Shown: positions 16,425 through 24,948 of the stretch, piece by piece
Position numbering within the stretch: position 1 is the stretch's first letter
Layout: every line of letters starts with the position of its first letter
Source of the DNA: Parahaliea mediterranea
Lineage (GTDB): Bacteria; Pseudomonadota; Gammaproteobacteria; Pseudomonadales; Halieaceae
NCBI RefSeq assembly: GCF_003402235.1
Contig: NZ_QEWO01000002.1
Coordinates: 558,001 to 622,000, forward strand
Length of the DNA stretch: 64,000 nt
Direction: 5' to 3'
Notes under the pieces: generated by a model
Told to the model about the DNA's origin: nothing
The model's input: only the letters and a program-made list of their open reading frames with translations
Databases searched by the model: none
Made by a program: the position numbers and the translations under genes

Positions 16425-19400
16425 ATGATGAACGAAGTCAAAGAGGCCAACATCGCAGCCTATGCGGAAAAGGCACTCAAGGAGCACCGCTGGGCAGCCA
16501 CTGGTGTATCCGACTACCCGCCGCGCGATCCGCTGGTGGGCCAGAGCACTTTTTTTAACCGCTACCGCACCTTTATCAAAACTGTCGATCACGACGAGGA
16601 TAACTTCGCCCATGTGTTCGCCGTCGAGGGCGAATGGGGTAAGGGTAAGTCTCGACTGGGCCACGAACTGGTAGCGCAGATCAACGACTGCTCCAAAGGC
16701 TGGTATGTACGCGATAAACAGGGCGGCCTGGTGCAGGCCCGGCTGTTTGACGACCAGGTCAAGCGTGATGAATACCTGAGCCTATATATCCGTTACTCTC
16801 AGGTCGCATCTGAATACCAGAACTCCGATAACTGGTTCGGCTATGGCCTGTACAAGGCGCTACTGCCGCTGGCAACCAAAGCCTTTGACCATTCCATTCA
16901 GAGTGAGATCGCCAAACAATCCCTCAAGCGACTGGAACCGCTTGGCTTCGACCACGAGCAACTGGCCGCCGCCCTGGAGCTGGATAAAGCCCACGGTGAC
17001 GAGGAACTGTACTACCACGACACTCTGGTGACCAACCTGGTACAGCAAGCCTATGCCTACTTGAGTCAGTTTGGCATCAAGTATGTGCTTGTGGTCCTGG
17101 ACGAATTGGAAACCGTGGCTGAAGCCGCCACCTTTGGCCTGGAGCGGGATGAAGCCTCACAACTGGATGGCCAGGCGATCCGGCTGATCGGCAAGGCGAT
17201 TAAGGAAGAAGACCCTCGCCGCAAGCTGCCCTGGTTGCGCTACGTGGCACTCTGTTCACCGCTGCTTGGCCAACAGCTGCGGGAGATTCAGTCCACCGCC
17301 CGTCGGTTCGAGCTGGTGGAGCTGGAGCATAATGCTTTCGCCGATGTATCAGACTACGTAACGCAGCTGCGCGACGAGAGCCGGTTGCGCTTCGATTACC
17401 CTGCAGGGCTGGTGGAAGCTGCCTACGCCATGAGCGGGGCCAACTTTGGCTGGTTTAACGTCATCATGGCCAATGTCGATACGGTACTGGAAAGCTATCA
17501 TCAGGCGGGGAAAACCAATCCCGCGGTTGGCGAGCTGTTCGACGCGGTGCTTAGCGCTTCGGGGCGCGTGGCCAAGCACGTGCTGGATGCCAATGTGATC
17601 GAGGGGATTCAGACCGCGGATCACGTGCTGCGAACGCTGGCCAGAAACCTGCTGTTTGGTCAGCTACCCCGGTCCCTCAGCGGAGCCGACTCTCGCCTCA
17701 ACGAGCTATTGCCACTGCGTAACGAATACGACGACAGCATTGTCAGCCTCTACCGCAAGGTCGAGTGGCCGGAGCTGGACTGCCGCCAGGCGTTGGTGGC
17801 AGCAAAGTTTCACCGTGACAAGGAGGAATGGTTCTATCCCAGTGTTGAGCAGGGTCTGAACCTCAAGGCGCTGCTACAGAACCTGAAAACTTTTGCGGTG
17901 GCTGAATCCGGTCTAGCCGCCGACGGCTTGCTGATCCCCCTGCAACGCAGCGAGTTCAAACAACTGGTGGCTCTGCTCTACAACCACCCGGCAGCCGAAT
18001 TCGCTGCTGATGCGCTGTGGTCACGCTTCATTGGTGAGGAGCACAAACTGGAGGACGATCAAGGTACGCATATCGGCCCCAGTGTCTCGATGTTGCTCCG
18101 CCTCGACTTGCGCTACCGCAGTCAGCAGCACAATTCGATGATTTTTCGCGATCCGGACTTCGCCGCACAGCACGAAAAAGCGATGGAAAGGGCGGGATCT
18201 GCCTGGAGCAAGAATCCTCTCGAACGCGCCCAATCCCGTTTGATCGGTCTGTTCCGTCTGCTGGATCGTCAGTGGCAGTACAACGAACCGGCCTACCCCA
18301 ACAAAGCGAAATTGGCGATCCAAATGGCCCCGCGCAGCGCTGGCCGTGGTAGTGCCGGTGGCCTGCAATTCTGCGATGGACTGAAGCTGCACCCCAAGGG
18401 GCAAGCCTGGTTTGCCTGGGTTAACAACAAAGATGAACTCATCAGGCTACATCTGCTTGTCAGCCAGGTTCGCAGCGACGGTGAGGGTCGGATTCCAGTC
18501 ATGGCCTTTACCGGCTCTGTAGCGGTGAACGACTGGTATGTCAGTCAAGATGATGCGCAGGCCGAGCAGCTCAAAGATGACATTCTGCTCTACCATCTCA
18601 ACACCAGTGAAGTGGACGTACTGGAGCGCATCGGTCTGCAGCAGAGCTACTGTGGCGGTTTAGTCCTGAAAGAGGAGGTATTTACTACCCGGTTCAAGGC
18701 ACGGCTGAACAGTATTCGTGATTTTGCCTACCAAAGGATTCACCACTGGCGCTCACGCTTGAACGAGCGCGGGTTGATCGCCTGGCCGCTGCGCCCCACG
18801 GCCAAGATCAGCCCTGATGATCGCCAGTTGTTGTTCCGCGCCTGGAAGCTTTTGGCCATTGATCAACCAAAGCTGGGGGGGCTACACGGATTGACACCAC
18901 AGCACCAACTGGATGCTGAGGAGGTCAGTGGCCTTTTCAATCGCCTGACTCTCAGCAGTAAGGTGACTGCACAAGGCTATGGACGCAACGAACACGCGGG
19001 ATTGTTCCGAGACCTGGATCAGCCGGCCGATGCACAGGCCCAGGTGCCGCCCTTCCTGGCGGCAATTGCCGATCCGAAGAAGGGTGAGCAATGGACCCTC
19101 GACAAGGCCAGACAGCATTGGTACTGGGGTTATCTGTGGGCTGCCAATGGCTTGAGTGAAAAAACCGTCTTTGATGACTGGATGTGGTGCTGCAGCCAGC
19201 TACATCTGCTGAAAATCCAAGACGCAACTGTCACCAAACCGCGCTTCATACCAGTCCCAAGATCCGAACTTCAAAATGCTGTTGATGAAGCGAACAACTG
19301 GTTGACGGGGGGCACTGAAGAAGCTTATCCAGCGACAGTGAAGCAGTTGGCTACGGTGTATGGCCAGGGTCGTATCGCCGAACTCTTCTCACCCAAGGGA

Positions 19401-20732
19401 AAATCTCCACAGGGTACTGAAACGACCGAGGCGCTTGATGCCCTGAAACGTGCTGGTGACACCTTCAACGCCCTGAAGCTGCAAGAAGAAACCTTGAGTG
19501 ACGTGCTGGATGAGCGTGTTGCCGCACTACCTGAGATTCTGAAAAAACGTTCGCAGATTTTGCACGAGTTAGGCAAGGTCTATCCACACCCCTTGCCCCC
19601 GGTCACTCTGGATAATACACGCAACATTAACCTCGAGGATCAGCATACATCCCTCTATGTCAGGGTTGAGCGCGCCCGACTGTTTGCCGAACAGGTGCAA
19701 AACTGGGCGGGCGCCATTCGCCAGCGGGTCGATTTTCTTCTGGGAGAAATTCACGCGGATCCCCACTCCAAGGCACCGTTTCCACGCCGCCTGTTTACCC
19801 TGTCACTTCAGACCATTGCCAACATCCTTAAAGGCGCTTTGGATGGAAGCAGTACCACCGAGACGCAGAAAAAAGAGGCGTCGGGTAGCTCGGATACGCT
19901 ACTGCATTACCTCCGCAAGTTGAAACTGGACAAGGCATCCGAGCGAATGGAAAGACTGGCTCAAGAGGTGGGGTATGACCTGTACAGCGGGGCGGTCAAG
20001 CCACCCGAAGAAATCAACGGCTACATTTTTCAGACATACCGCCAGTTTGTTCAGCAATACCAGAATGCAGTGGAATCGGCCGCCGACATTGATACCCGAA
20101 TTCGAGTTGCGCTGAATATCCTCGGGACTTCACTACCTCCAGACTACCCCGACCCCGACCACCCTCGCGGCCTATTGAAACTGCAAAACCAACTAGCCTT
20201 GGTGCAAGACAGCTTCGATGGGATGGATGAGCAAGTCGATGCACTCCGAGGTCGCTACATCGACCAGACCCATCGCGGCCAGTTTGCGGCCATCAAGGAT
20301 GCGCCTGACCAGCTATTGAAATCTGTGCAGCAGCAGCTCGGCGTGTTAGGCGGAAAGTTGCGTGGCGATTTTGAAAATGTCATCGCCCGTTATCGCGCCC
20401 AGCAGCTCGAAAAAATTAACTCCGGACTGCGCCCTCTCATAAATCCCCTCTTGGTCGCCATGCACGAAGCGAAAATCGAATCGATCACGGAGAGCGATAT
20501 TCACGGATACGCGCTGCATGATCTGGCGGTAGAACTGGATTTGCGTAACCAACAATGGCAGCAACGTGCTGAAACCCTGCTGCAGGGGACCGGCATCAGC
20601 TTTTCACGCTGGTGCGACATTGCACAATCCCTTATCGACAGGAAACAGCCCGCAATCAGTTCGCAAGAGCAGCAGGCACTGGTGGACAAAGGCATTCTTC
20701 AGGTACAGATCACCTTCGGAGGCACGATATGA
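16425..20732 (+). CDS. Giant P-loop ATPase (1435 residues) of the MADS-like system
   Basis: The Walker A motif is VEGEWGKGKSRLGHE at about residues 67-80, and Walker B is YVLVVLDELETV near 221-232, giving a STAND/KAP-like or BrxC-like N-terminal ATPase domain. More than 1000 residues follow with long amphipathic helices, including a C-terminal region rich in Gln and Glu (about 1280-1400) that is likely coiled coil. No nuclease motif is seen. Its size and place beside an hsdM/hsdS pair recall BrxC of BREX, but no PglZ or BrxL gene is present. A role as DNA-sensing or loading motor is inferred. Stop and next start overlap as ATGA. Confidence 0.82.
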   Translation: MMNEVKEANIAAYAEKALKEHRWAATGVSDYPPRDPLVGQSTFFNRYRTFIKTVDHDEDNFAHVFAVEGEWGKGKSRLGHELVAQINDCSKGWYVRDKQGGLVQARLFDDQVKRDEYLSLYIRYSQVASEYQNSDNWFGYGLYKALLPLATKAFDHSIQSEIAKQSLKRLEPLGFDHEQLAAALELDKAHGDEELYYHDTLVTNLVQQAYAYLSQFGIKYVLVVLDELETVAEAATFGLERDEASQLDGQAIRLIGKAIKEEDPRRKLPWLRYVALCSPLLGQQLREIQSTARRFELVELEHNAFADVSDYVTQLRDESRLRFDYPAGLVEAAYAMSGANFGWFNVIMANVDTVLESYHQAGKTNPAVGELFDAVLSASGRVAKHVLDANVIEGIQTADHVLRTLARNLLFGQLPRSLSGADSRLNELLPLRNEYDDSIVSLYRKVEWPELDCRQALVAAKFHRDKEEWFYPSVEQGLNLKALLQNLKTFAVAESGLAADGLLIPLQRSEFKQLVALLYNHPAAEFAADALWSRFIGEEHKLEDDQGTHIGPSVSMLLRLDLRYRSQQHNSMIFRDPDFAAQHEKAMERAGSAWSKNPLERAQSRLIGLFRLLDRQWQYNEPAYPNKAKLAIQMAPRSAGRGSAGGLQFCDGLKLHPKGQAWFAWVNNKDELIRLHLLVSQVRSDGEGRIPVMAFTGSVAVNDWYVSQDDAQAEQLKDDILLYHLNTSEVDVLERIGLQQSYCGGLVLKEEVFTTRFKARLNSIRDFAYQRIHHWRSRLNERGLIAWPLRPTAKISPDDRQLLFRAWKLLAIDQPKLGGLHGLTPQHQLDAEEVSGLFNRLTLSSKVTAQGYGRNEHAGLFRDLDQPADAQAQVPPFLAAIADPKKGEQWTLDKARQHWYWGYLWAANGLSEKTVFDDWMWCCSQLHLLKIQDATVTKPRFIPVPRSELQNAVDEANNWLTGGTEEAYPATVKQLATVYGQGRIAELFSPKGKSPQGTETTEALDALKRAGDTFNALKLQEETLSDVLDERVAALPEILKKRSQILHELGKVYPHPLPPVTLDNTRNINLEDQHTSLYVRVERARLFAEQVQNWAGAIRQRVDFLLGEIHADPHSKAPFPRRLFTLSLQTIANILKGALDGSSTTETQKKEASGSSDTLLHYLRKLKLDKASERMERLAQEVGYDLYSGAVKPPEEINGYIFQTYRQFVQQYQNAVESAADIDTRIRVALNILGTSLPPDYPDPDHPRGLLKLQNQLALVQDSFDGMDEQVDALRGRYIDQTHRGQFAAIKDAPDQLLKSVQQQLGVLGGKLRGDFENVIARYRAQQLEKINSGLRPLINPLLVAMHEAKIESITESDIHGYALHDLAVELDLRNQQWQQRAETLLQGTGISFSRWCDIAQSLIDRKQPAISSQEQQALVDKGILQVQITFGGTI

Positions 20733-21562
20733 ATCTTTACCTGGAGCCAGACCTTGCTACCCAACGCCATGGGCGGTTCTTCATCTCGCAGTTAGATGCT
20801 GAACCAACCGATGAATTACCGGCCTGTGGCACCGTACTGATGCACGGGAAGCACTTTCAGGCGTTTAACGCGTCCGACCGAGAAACCTGGTGGCAATGGA
20901 CTGGTCGGCCCGGCTGTACATTGTTGCTGCTACCTCCCTTTGAACCCGGCGAGCTATTTGATCGACTTGACTGGCAGATCACATTGCGTGATGAAACACC
21001 GAGCTCAGATGACGGAATCATCCCCGATACGCTCAGCTCTGAGGTTACTATGAACCTGGCTGGGAGCGATGGCGAATTTGACCGCATGGAGGGGCATCAG
21101 TGGACGGACTATTCAGTCAATACCCGCTATATAAAGCAGCATCATGGTACGGGCGTTTTTGCGGCGACCTGTCTTCCGCTGTGGTCGATTTCACTGCTCG
21201 ACCACGCCGAAGAAACGTTGGTGTGGCTGGAAAAGCTATCGGCGCGCGCAGGTACCACTGCAGAGAGCGATTCTTCGCAGCTTCCAGCGCCTGAACTTGA
21301 GTTAGAACCGACCGACTACACCCTGATGGTCTGCATGCAGGCATGGGACATAAACACAGCGACAGATCTCAGCCTTGCCTTGTCAAATAGCGCGGCTTCA
21401 CTTTTCTCAATACCAGAAGAAGGCGTTCTGGAAGGTATGGCTCGTTTACGCGTATTGGGCTTGATTGATGATGAAGGTCTGACCAATGTAGGCAGAGGTG
21501 CCTTAAACAAGTCACCCTACGGGTCGTACGTGGAGCGACTGAAGGAGGTAGCCCCGTTATGA
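20729..21562 (+). CDS. Unrecognised 277-residue protein of the MADS-like operon
   Basis: Starts at ATG 20729 (MNLYLEPDLATQRHGRFFIS), which overlaps the ATPase stop by 4 bases. The longer frame from 20612 lies inside the ATPase gene and is not needed. The first 100 residues look like a beta-rich domain (TWWQWTGRPGCTLLLLPPF), followed by a linker and a C-terminal helical segment (AASLFSIPEEGVLEGMARLR, then GLIDDEGLTNVGRGAL) that resembles a winged helix. No family is recognised. It overlaps the NurA-like gene by 4 bases, so it is probably a stoichiometric partner of its neighbours. Confidence 0.75.
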   Translation: MNLYLEPDLATQRHGRFFISQLDAEPTDELPACGTVLMHGKHFQAFNASDRETWWQWTGRPGCTLLLLPPFEPGELFDRLDWQITLRDETPSSDDGIIPDTLSSEVTMNLAGSDGEFDRMEGHQWTDYSVNTRYIKQHHGTGVFAATCLPLWSISLLDHAEETLVWLEKLSARAGTTAESDSSQLPAPELELEPTDYTLMVCMQAWDINTATDLSLALSNSAASLFSIPEEGVLEGMARLRVLGLIDDEGLTNVGRGALNKSPYGSYVERLKEVAPL

Positions 21563-22698
21563 AAGAGAGCAGCCTCGCCCAATCGCTGGCCATCGAGAGC
21601 CAGATTCGACTGCCCGGTAGTGCCGGACGCTTACTGAAACAGATTCGTGATATCGAGTCAGTAGCGCCAATCTTTCGAGACGCCGGACTAGTGAAAGCGG
21701 TTGAACGGCCGGCCACGATCGACCTGACAGTATCAGGAGTCGCAACTCAGTCCTGCATCAAACCCGCCTTAGGTGGCTTCATCTATGCCTCAGCCGCAGT
21801 GCGGACCGATATGTTGATCGATGCCAACCGCATCAGCACCCGCGGCAATGACTCGGTTGCAGAGCTAGACGATATCGATTTTGAGGCTCAACGGAAACGT
21901 CTCGATCTAGTCGAAATGCGCCAGGCCTACGCATTGGTCGAGCGGTGTCTGATACATGGTGGGGGTTCACAGCTGATCGTACTGGACACCCCTTTGTTTA
22001 TTACTCGAGAGATGATCCCGCTTAAACGGAATGTGAAGCACTGGCAAGAGTACGAGCAGACACGCTCCGCCATCGCTTCATTCTGGGAAAACTACCGCGA
22101 ACAACTGTTCCCGTGGAATCCAGAGGGACCAGTACTGGTCAGTATCCTGTCGCAGCGATTCAGCGCCATCGTCAGTATCGCCCGCCAGGACCTGAAGACT
22201 GAAGAAGGACGCAAGCACCTCCTACTCACAGATGGATTCGATCAAACCCAGGCCAACCGGCTCGTTGATCTGGAAGAGCGCTTAAGCGGCGTCGGTGATT
22301 TCCGCTTTATCAAAGGAATACTTAGTGCATTCACTCGCACTATGGCATTCCGTATGACGGAGAACCGGGCCCGCTTGGAGCCATCAGAGTCTGCCGACTA
22401 CGGCGTGGTGGGTTTTCACTTCCGTGGTGGTCGCAGCAGTGAGATCCAGATGGCGCAGATAGCGGGAGAGGAATCAGACTGGAACCGTGAATCGCTCGAT
22501 GATGTGGCCTGGAAACTAATGGTGCTAGACATGCAGGGGAAACGTAAAAGTACGCCCCTGCCACAGTTACTGGGACAACAACAACTGAAGATGCTCGAGC
22601 AATTTGCCGCCTACTACCGCCAGGGGCTTAGCCAGGCGATGAAGGAAAATGAAGTCGAAGAAACCTGGTTATCCGGACTATTTGAGGAAGAACAGTAA
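21559..22698 (+). CDS. NurA-like nuclease
   Basis: A 379-residue protein that I assign to the NurA superfamily from its layout (an early Asp in a strand, TIDLTVSG; later LIVLDTPLF and VLVSILSQRF segments) and above all from its position one base before a HerA-like ATPase. NurA is a 5'-3' nuclease that works in a ring with HerA to resect DNA. Here it is a candidate restriction nuclease for the methylation-guided system. The active-site acids cannot be fixed by eye. Overlap with the preceding gene is 4 bases. Confidence 0.7.
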   Translation: MKESSLAQSLAIESQIRLPGSAGRLLKQIRDIESVAPIFRDAGLVKAVERPATIDLTVSGVATQSCIKPALGGFIYASAAVRTDMLIDANRISTRGNDSVAELDDIDFEAQRKRLDLVEMRQAYALVERCLIHGGGSQLIVLDTPLFITREMIPLKRNVKHWQEYEQTRSAIASFWENYREQLFPWNPEGPVLVSILSQRFSAIVSIARQDLKTEEGRKHLLLTDGFDQTQANRLVDLEERLSGVGDFRFIKGILSAFTRTMAFRMTENRARLEPSESADYGVVGFHFRGGRSSEIQMAQIAGEESDWNRESLDDVAWKLMVLDMQGKRKSTPLPQLLGQQQLKMLEQFAAYYRQGLSQAMKENEVEETWLSGLFEEEQ

Positions 22699-24383
22699 TG
22701 AAGCACAAAGTATTAGGAAAACTCGTCGGAAATACTGGGGATTCGGCTCATTTAACGATGGTGGTAGAAGATTCTTTCTCAGTTCGTCGGGGTGAATTCG
22801 TGCGCATCATGCACCGCGAACGCCAGGATGAGCCGCCGGTCGCAGTACTAGGGCGGGTAATGAAAATTCATCGCTCCAACATGCTGTTTAATTCCGGGTT
22901 TGGCGATAGTGTGACCGAACTTGAACTACTGCCGGGGGCTAACGTAACCGGGGAGAACCTGTTCGCGAATGTAGAGCTGGTAGGTTATCGCGATCCCGTT
23001 TCACGTCAGATAAAAATTCCTCGACGGCCATTGGACCCCGGCGCGAGAGTTGAGACGGTAGACTTCCAGTTCCTGGCAGATTTCTATGAATTCAACGAGC
23101 ACACCAGCCTTCATCTAGGAAACCTGATCGGCTATGAGCGAGGGGAAAATACAGTACCAGTCTTCCTCGACGTCAACAAGTTGGTGACCGAGCACATGGC
23201 AATTTTAGCGATGACAGGCTCGGGTAAGTCCTACACCGTTGGTCGAATCATCGAGCGCCTGGTGGCAATAAACAACGGTACTGTTGTTGTATTTGACCCA
23301 CACGGCGAGTATGGCCGCGCGATGGCGAAAGGTAAGTTGCAATTCAGCCCCGGCTTGGAAGAAGCTGAAGATGTGCGCGACCAGAAGGTATTGCCGCAGA
23401 TCAAATCGACGATAGAGCGGCTTCAGGCAGCTGATGCGGGGATTCAGATCTACTCACCGCAGCATGAAGCGTTCAAGCACAAATACGCCAGCAAGAATAA
23501 ACAGCTTGCATTGCAGTTTGATCGCTTCGAGATGGATGATATTTCTGAAATTTTGCCGGGACTCACAGAGCCGCAGCAGAGAGTTTTGGATGTGGCGATT
23601 CGCTACTGGCGTCACAATGACCGCTCTGAGCCACGAGACATAAATCGCCTGCGTTATTTCCTCGGTGATGGTATTGAGGAGATCCGCGAGTGGGATGACC
23701 TCTCCGAGGCTGAAGCCAAGGCGTTGAACGGGCGAAGCGCAGCTGTGGCATCCATGAAGCTTAGCCGAATCCTGAATGAGGCCCAGAGCTTCTATTCTGC
23801 AACCATGAAAGAGCCGACCGATATCTATCAAATGATCGGCCGCCCGAGCAATCGTAAAGGTCGATTAGTCGTGGTTGATCTTCAGGGCTTGAGTGAAACC
23901 GCCAAGCAGGTGGTATGTGGCTTGCTGAGTAGTGAAATTTTACGCGCAGCTTCAAGCAAAACCGACCCTCTGCGCCCCTGTTTCCTGGTCTACGAGGAGG
24001 GACATAGTTTTGCACCGGCCGGCGGTAACGCTGTGAGCCATCGTATCATCAAGAAAATCGCCGGTGAGGGGCGCAAATTTGGTGTTGGGTTCGGCATCGT
24101 AAGTCAGCGACCTTCGAAGCTCGATGCGGATGTAACCTCCCAGTGCAATACACTAATTACCATGCGCCTTAAGAATCCGGACGACCAACGCTTTATCGCA
24201 AAGGCTTCGGACATGGTCAGTAAGGCGGACCTGGATGAGCTACCCAGCCTGTCCACCGGTGAAGCTCTAGTGTGTGGCCGGTCGATTCCCGCGCCTCTGC
24301 TGGTCAAAGTAGGCTCGAAAGCGCTAATCCATGGCGGGGAATCGCCCGAAGTGTTGAAGGTCTGGGATAGCTTTCGTGACTAG
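22698..24383 (+). CDS. HerA-like hexameric DNA-translocating ATPase
   Basis: A 561-residue FtsK/HerA-type ATPase (DUF87). An N-terminal HAS-barrel-like region (residues 1-130) is followed by Walker A MTGSGKS at 172-178, the strand TVVVFDPHGEYG, Walker B FLVYEEGHSFAP, and the sensor/arginine region VSQRPSKLDADVTSQCNT typical of HerA. It overlaps the NurA-like stop by one base. HerA-NurA pairs occur in archaeal repair and in several bacterial defence systems; here the pair is embedded in a methylase-kinase operon, so a defence role is the more likely one. Confidence 0.92.
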   Translation: MKHKVLGKLVGNTGDSAHLTMVVEDSFSVRRGEFVRIMHRERQDEPPVAVLGRVMKIHRSNMLFNSGFGDSVTELELLPGANVTGENLFANVELVGYRDPVSRQIKIPRRPLDPGARVETVDFQFLADFYEFNEHTSLHLGNLIGYERGENTVPVFLDVNKLVTEHMAILAMTGSGKSYTVGRIIERLVAINNGTVVVFDPHGEYGRAMAKGKLQFSPGLEEAEDVRDQKVLPQIKSTIERLQAADAGIQIYSPQHEAFKHKYASKNKQLALQFDRFEMDDISEILPGLTEPQQRVLDVAIRYWRHNDRSEPRDINRLRYFLGDGIEEIREWDDLSEAEAKALNGRSAAVASMKLSRILNEAQSFYSATMKEPTDIYQMIGRPSNRKGRLVVVDLQGLSETAKQVVCGLLSSEILRAASSKTDPLRPCFLVYEEGHSFAPAGGNAVSHRIIKKIAGEGRKFGVGFGIVSQRPSKLDADVTSQCNTLITMRLKNPDDQRFIAKASDMVSKADLDELPSLSTGEALVCGRSIPAPLLVKVGSKALIHGGESPEVLKVWDSFRD

Positions 24384-24948
24384 TATTCGGGACCAGATCC
24401 AGTCTACGTTGGATAGCGATTTCATAGCGCACTCCTACCCAGTGCTTTTAAAACAGGGCGTGAAAGATTCCGATGTCTTTATGCATAGCCTGGGATGCAG
24501 TATCTGGAACACCTTGGGGCACGAACTGGGGTACATGGCACTGGTGGAAGGGCCGGCCCCTGTTGCCAGTGGCGATAACATCCGATCGGACTCTGTGTGG
24601 TTCTATAAAGATACGATCGCGCCGCGCGTGCTGATTGAATTCGAACGTTACGACGGCAGTGACCGTGGAAAATCAAAACTAGTCGAAAAATTGACCAACC
24701 TGATGGAGGCTTCGCTGCGCTGGGAGCACAAGCCCGACCTGTTGATATTGTCCGCCTGGAGTTCTGGGCTGGTATCAGCACCGGATTTCTCAGCCTTGGA
24801 GGAGCTATATCGACAGGGTGTTTCTAATAGTAAAGGTTTCCGAATACCGACACCCCCAGCTGGTTCGCTTCTACTTCATCGGATGGTTCTGCAACCAGGA
24901 ACTGATGCTCTTCTGCGGCTCAAACATATGAACTTTCGGTGGTCCTGA
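24376..24948 (+). CDS. Unrecognised 190-residue protein, possible PD-(D/E)XK fold
   Basis: The ATG at 24376 overlaps the HerA stop by 8 bases. The middle of the protein has a strand-acid-strand pattern (SDSVWFYKDTIAPRVLIEFERYDGSDRGKSKLVEK split by short turns) that resembles the D...ExK core of restriction-like nucleases, with IEFER in place of the usual ExK. A later strand, DLLILSAWSSG, fits the same fold. This is a weak fold guess from pattern alone. It is followed by the kinase gene with a TGATG overlap. Confidence 0.7.
   Translation: MTSIRDQIQSTLDSDFIAHSYPVLLKQGVKDSDVFMHSLGCSIWNTLGHELGYMALVEGPAPVASGDNIRSDSVWFYKDTIAPRVLIEFERYDGSDRGKSKLVEKLTNLMEASLRWEHKPDLLILSAWSSGLVSAPDFSALEELYRQGVSNSKGFRIPTPPAGSLLLHRMVLQPGTDALLRLKHMNFRWS

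Noticed and set aside
21559-24383. HerA-NurA as housekeeping DNA repair
   Set aside because: The genes overlap others in an ICE-borne defence operon, and no Mre11/Rad50 genes are near.
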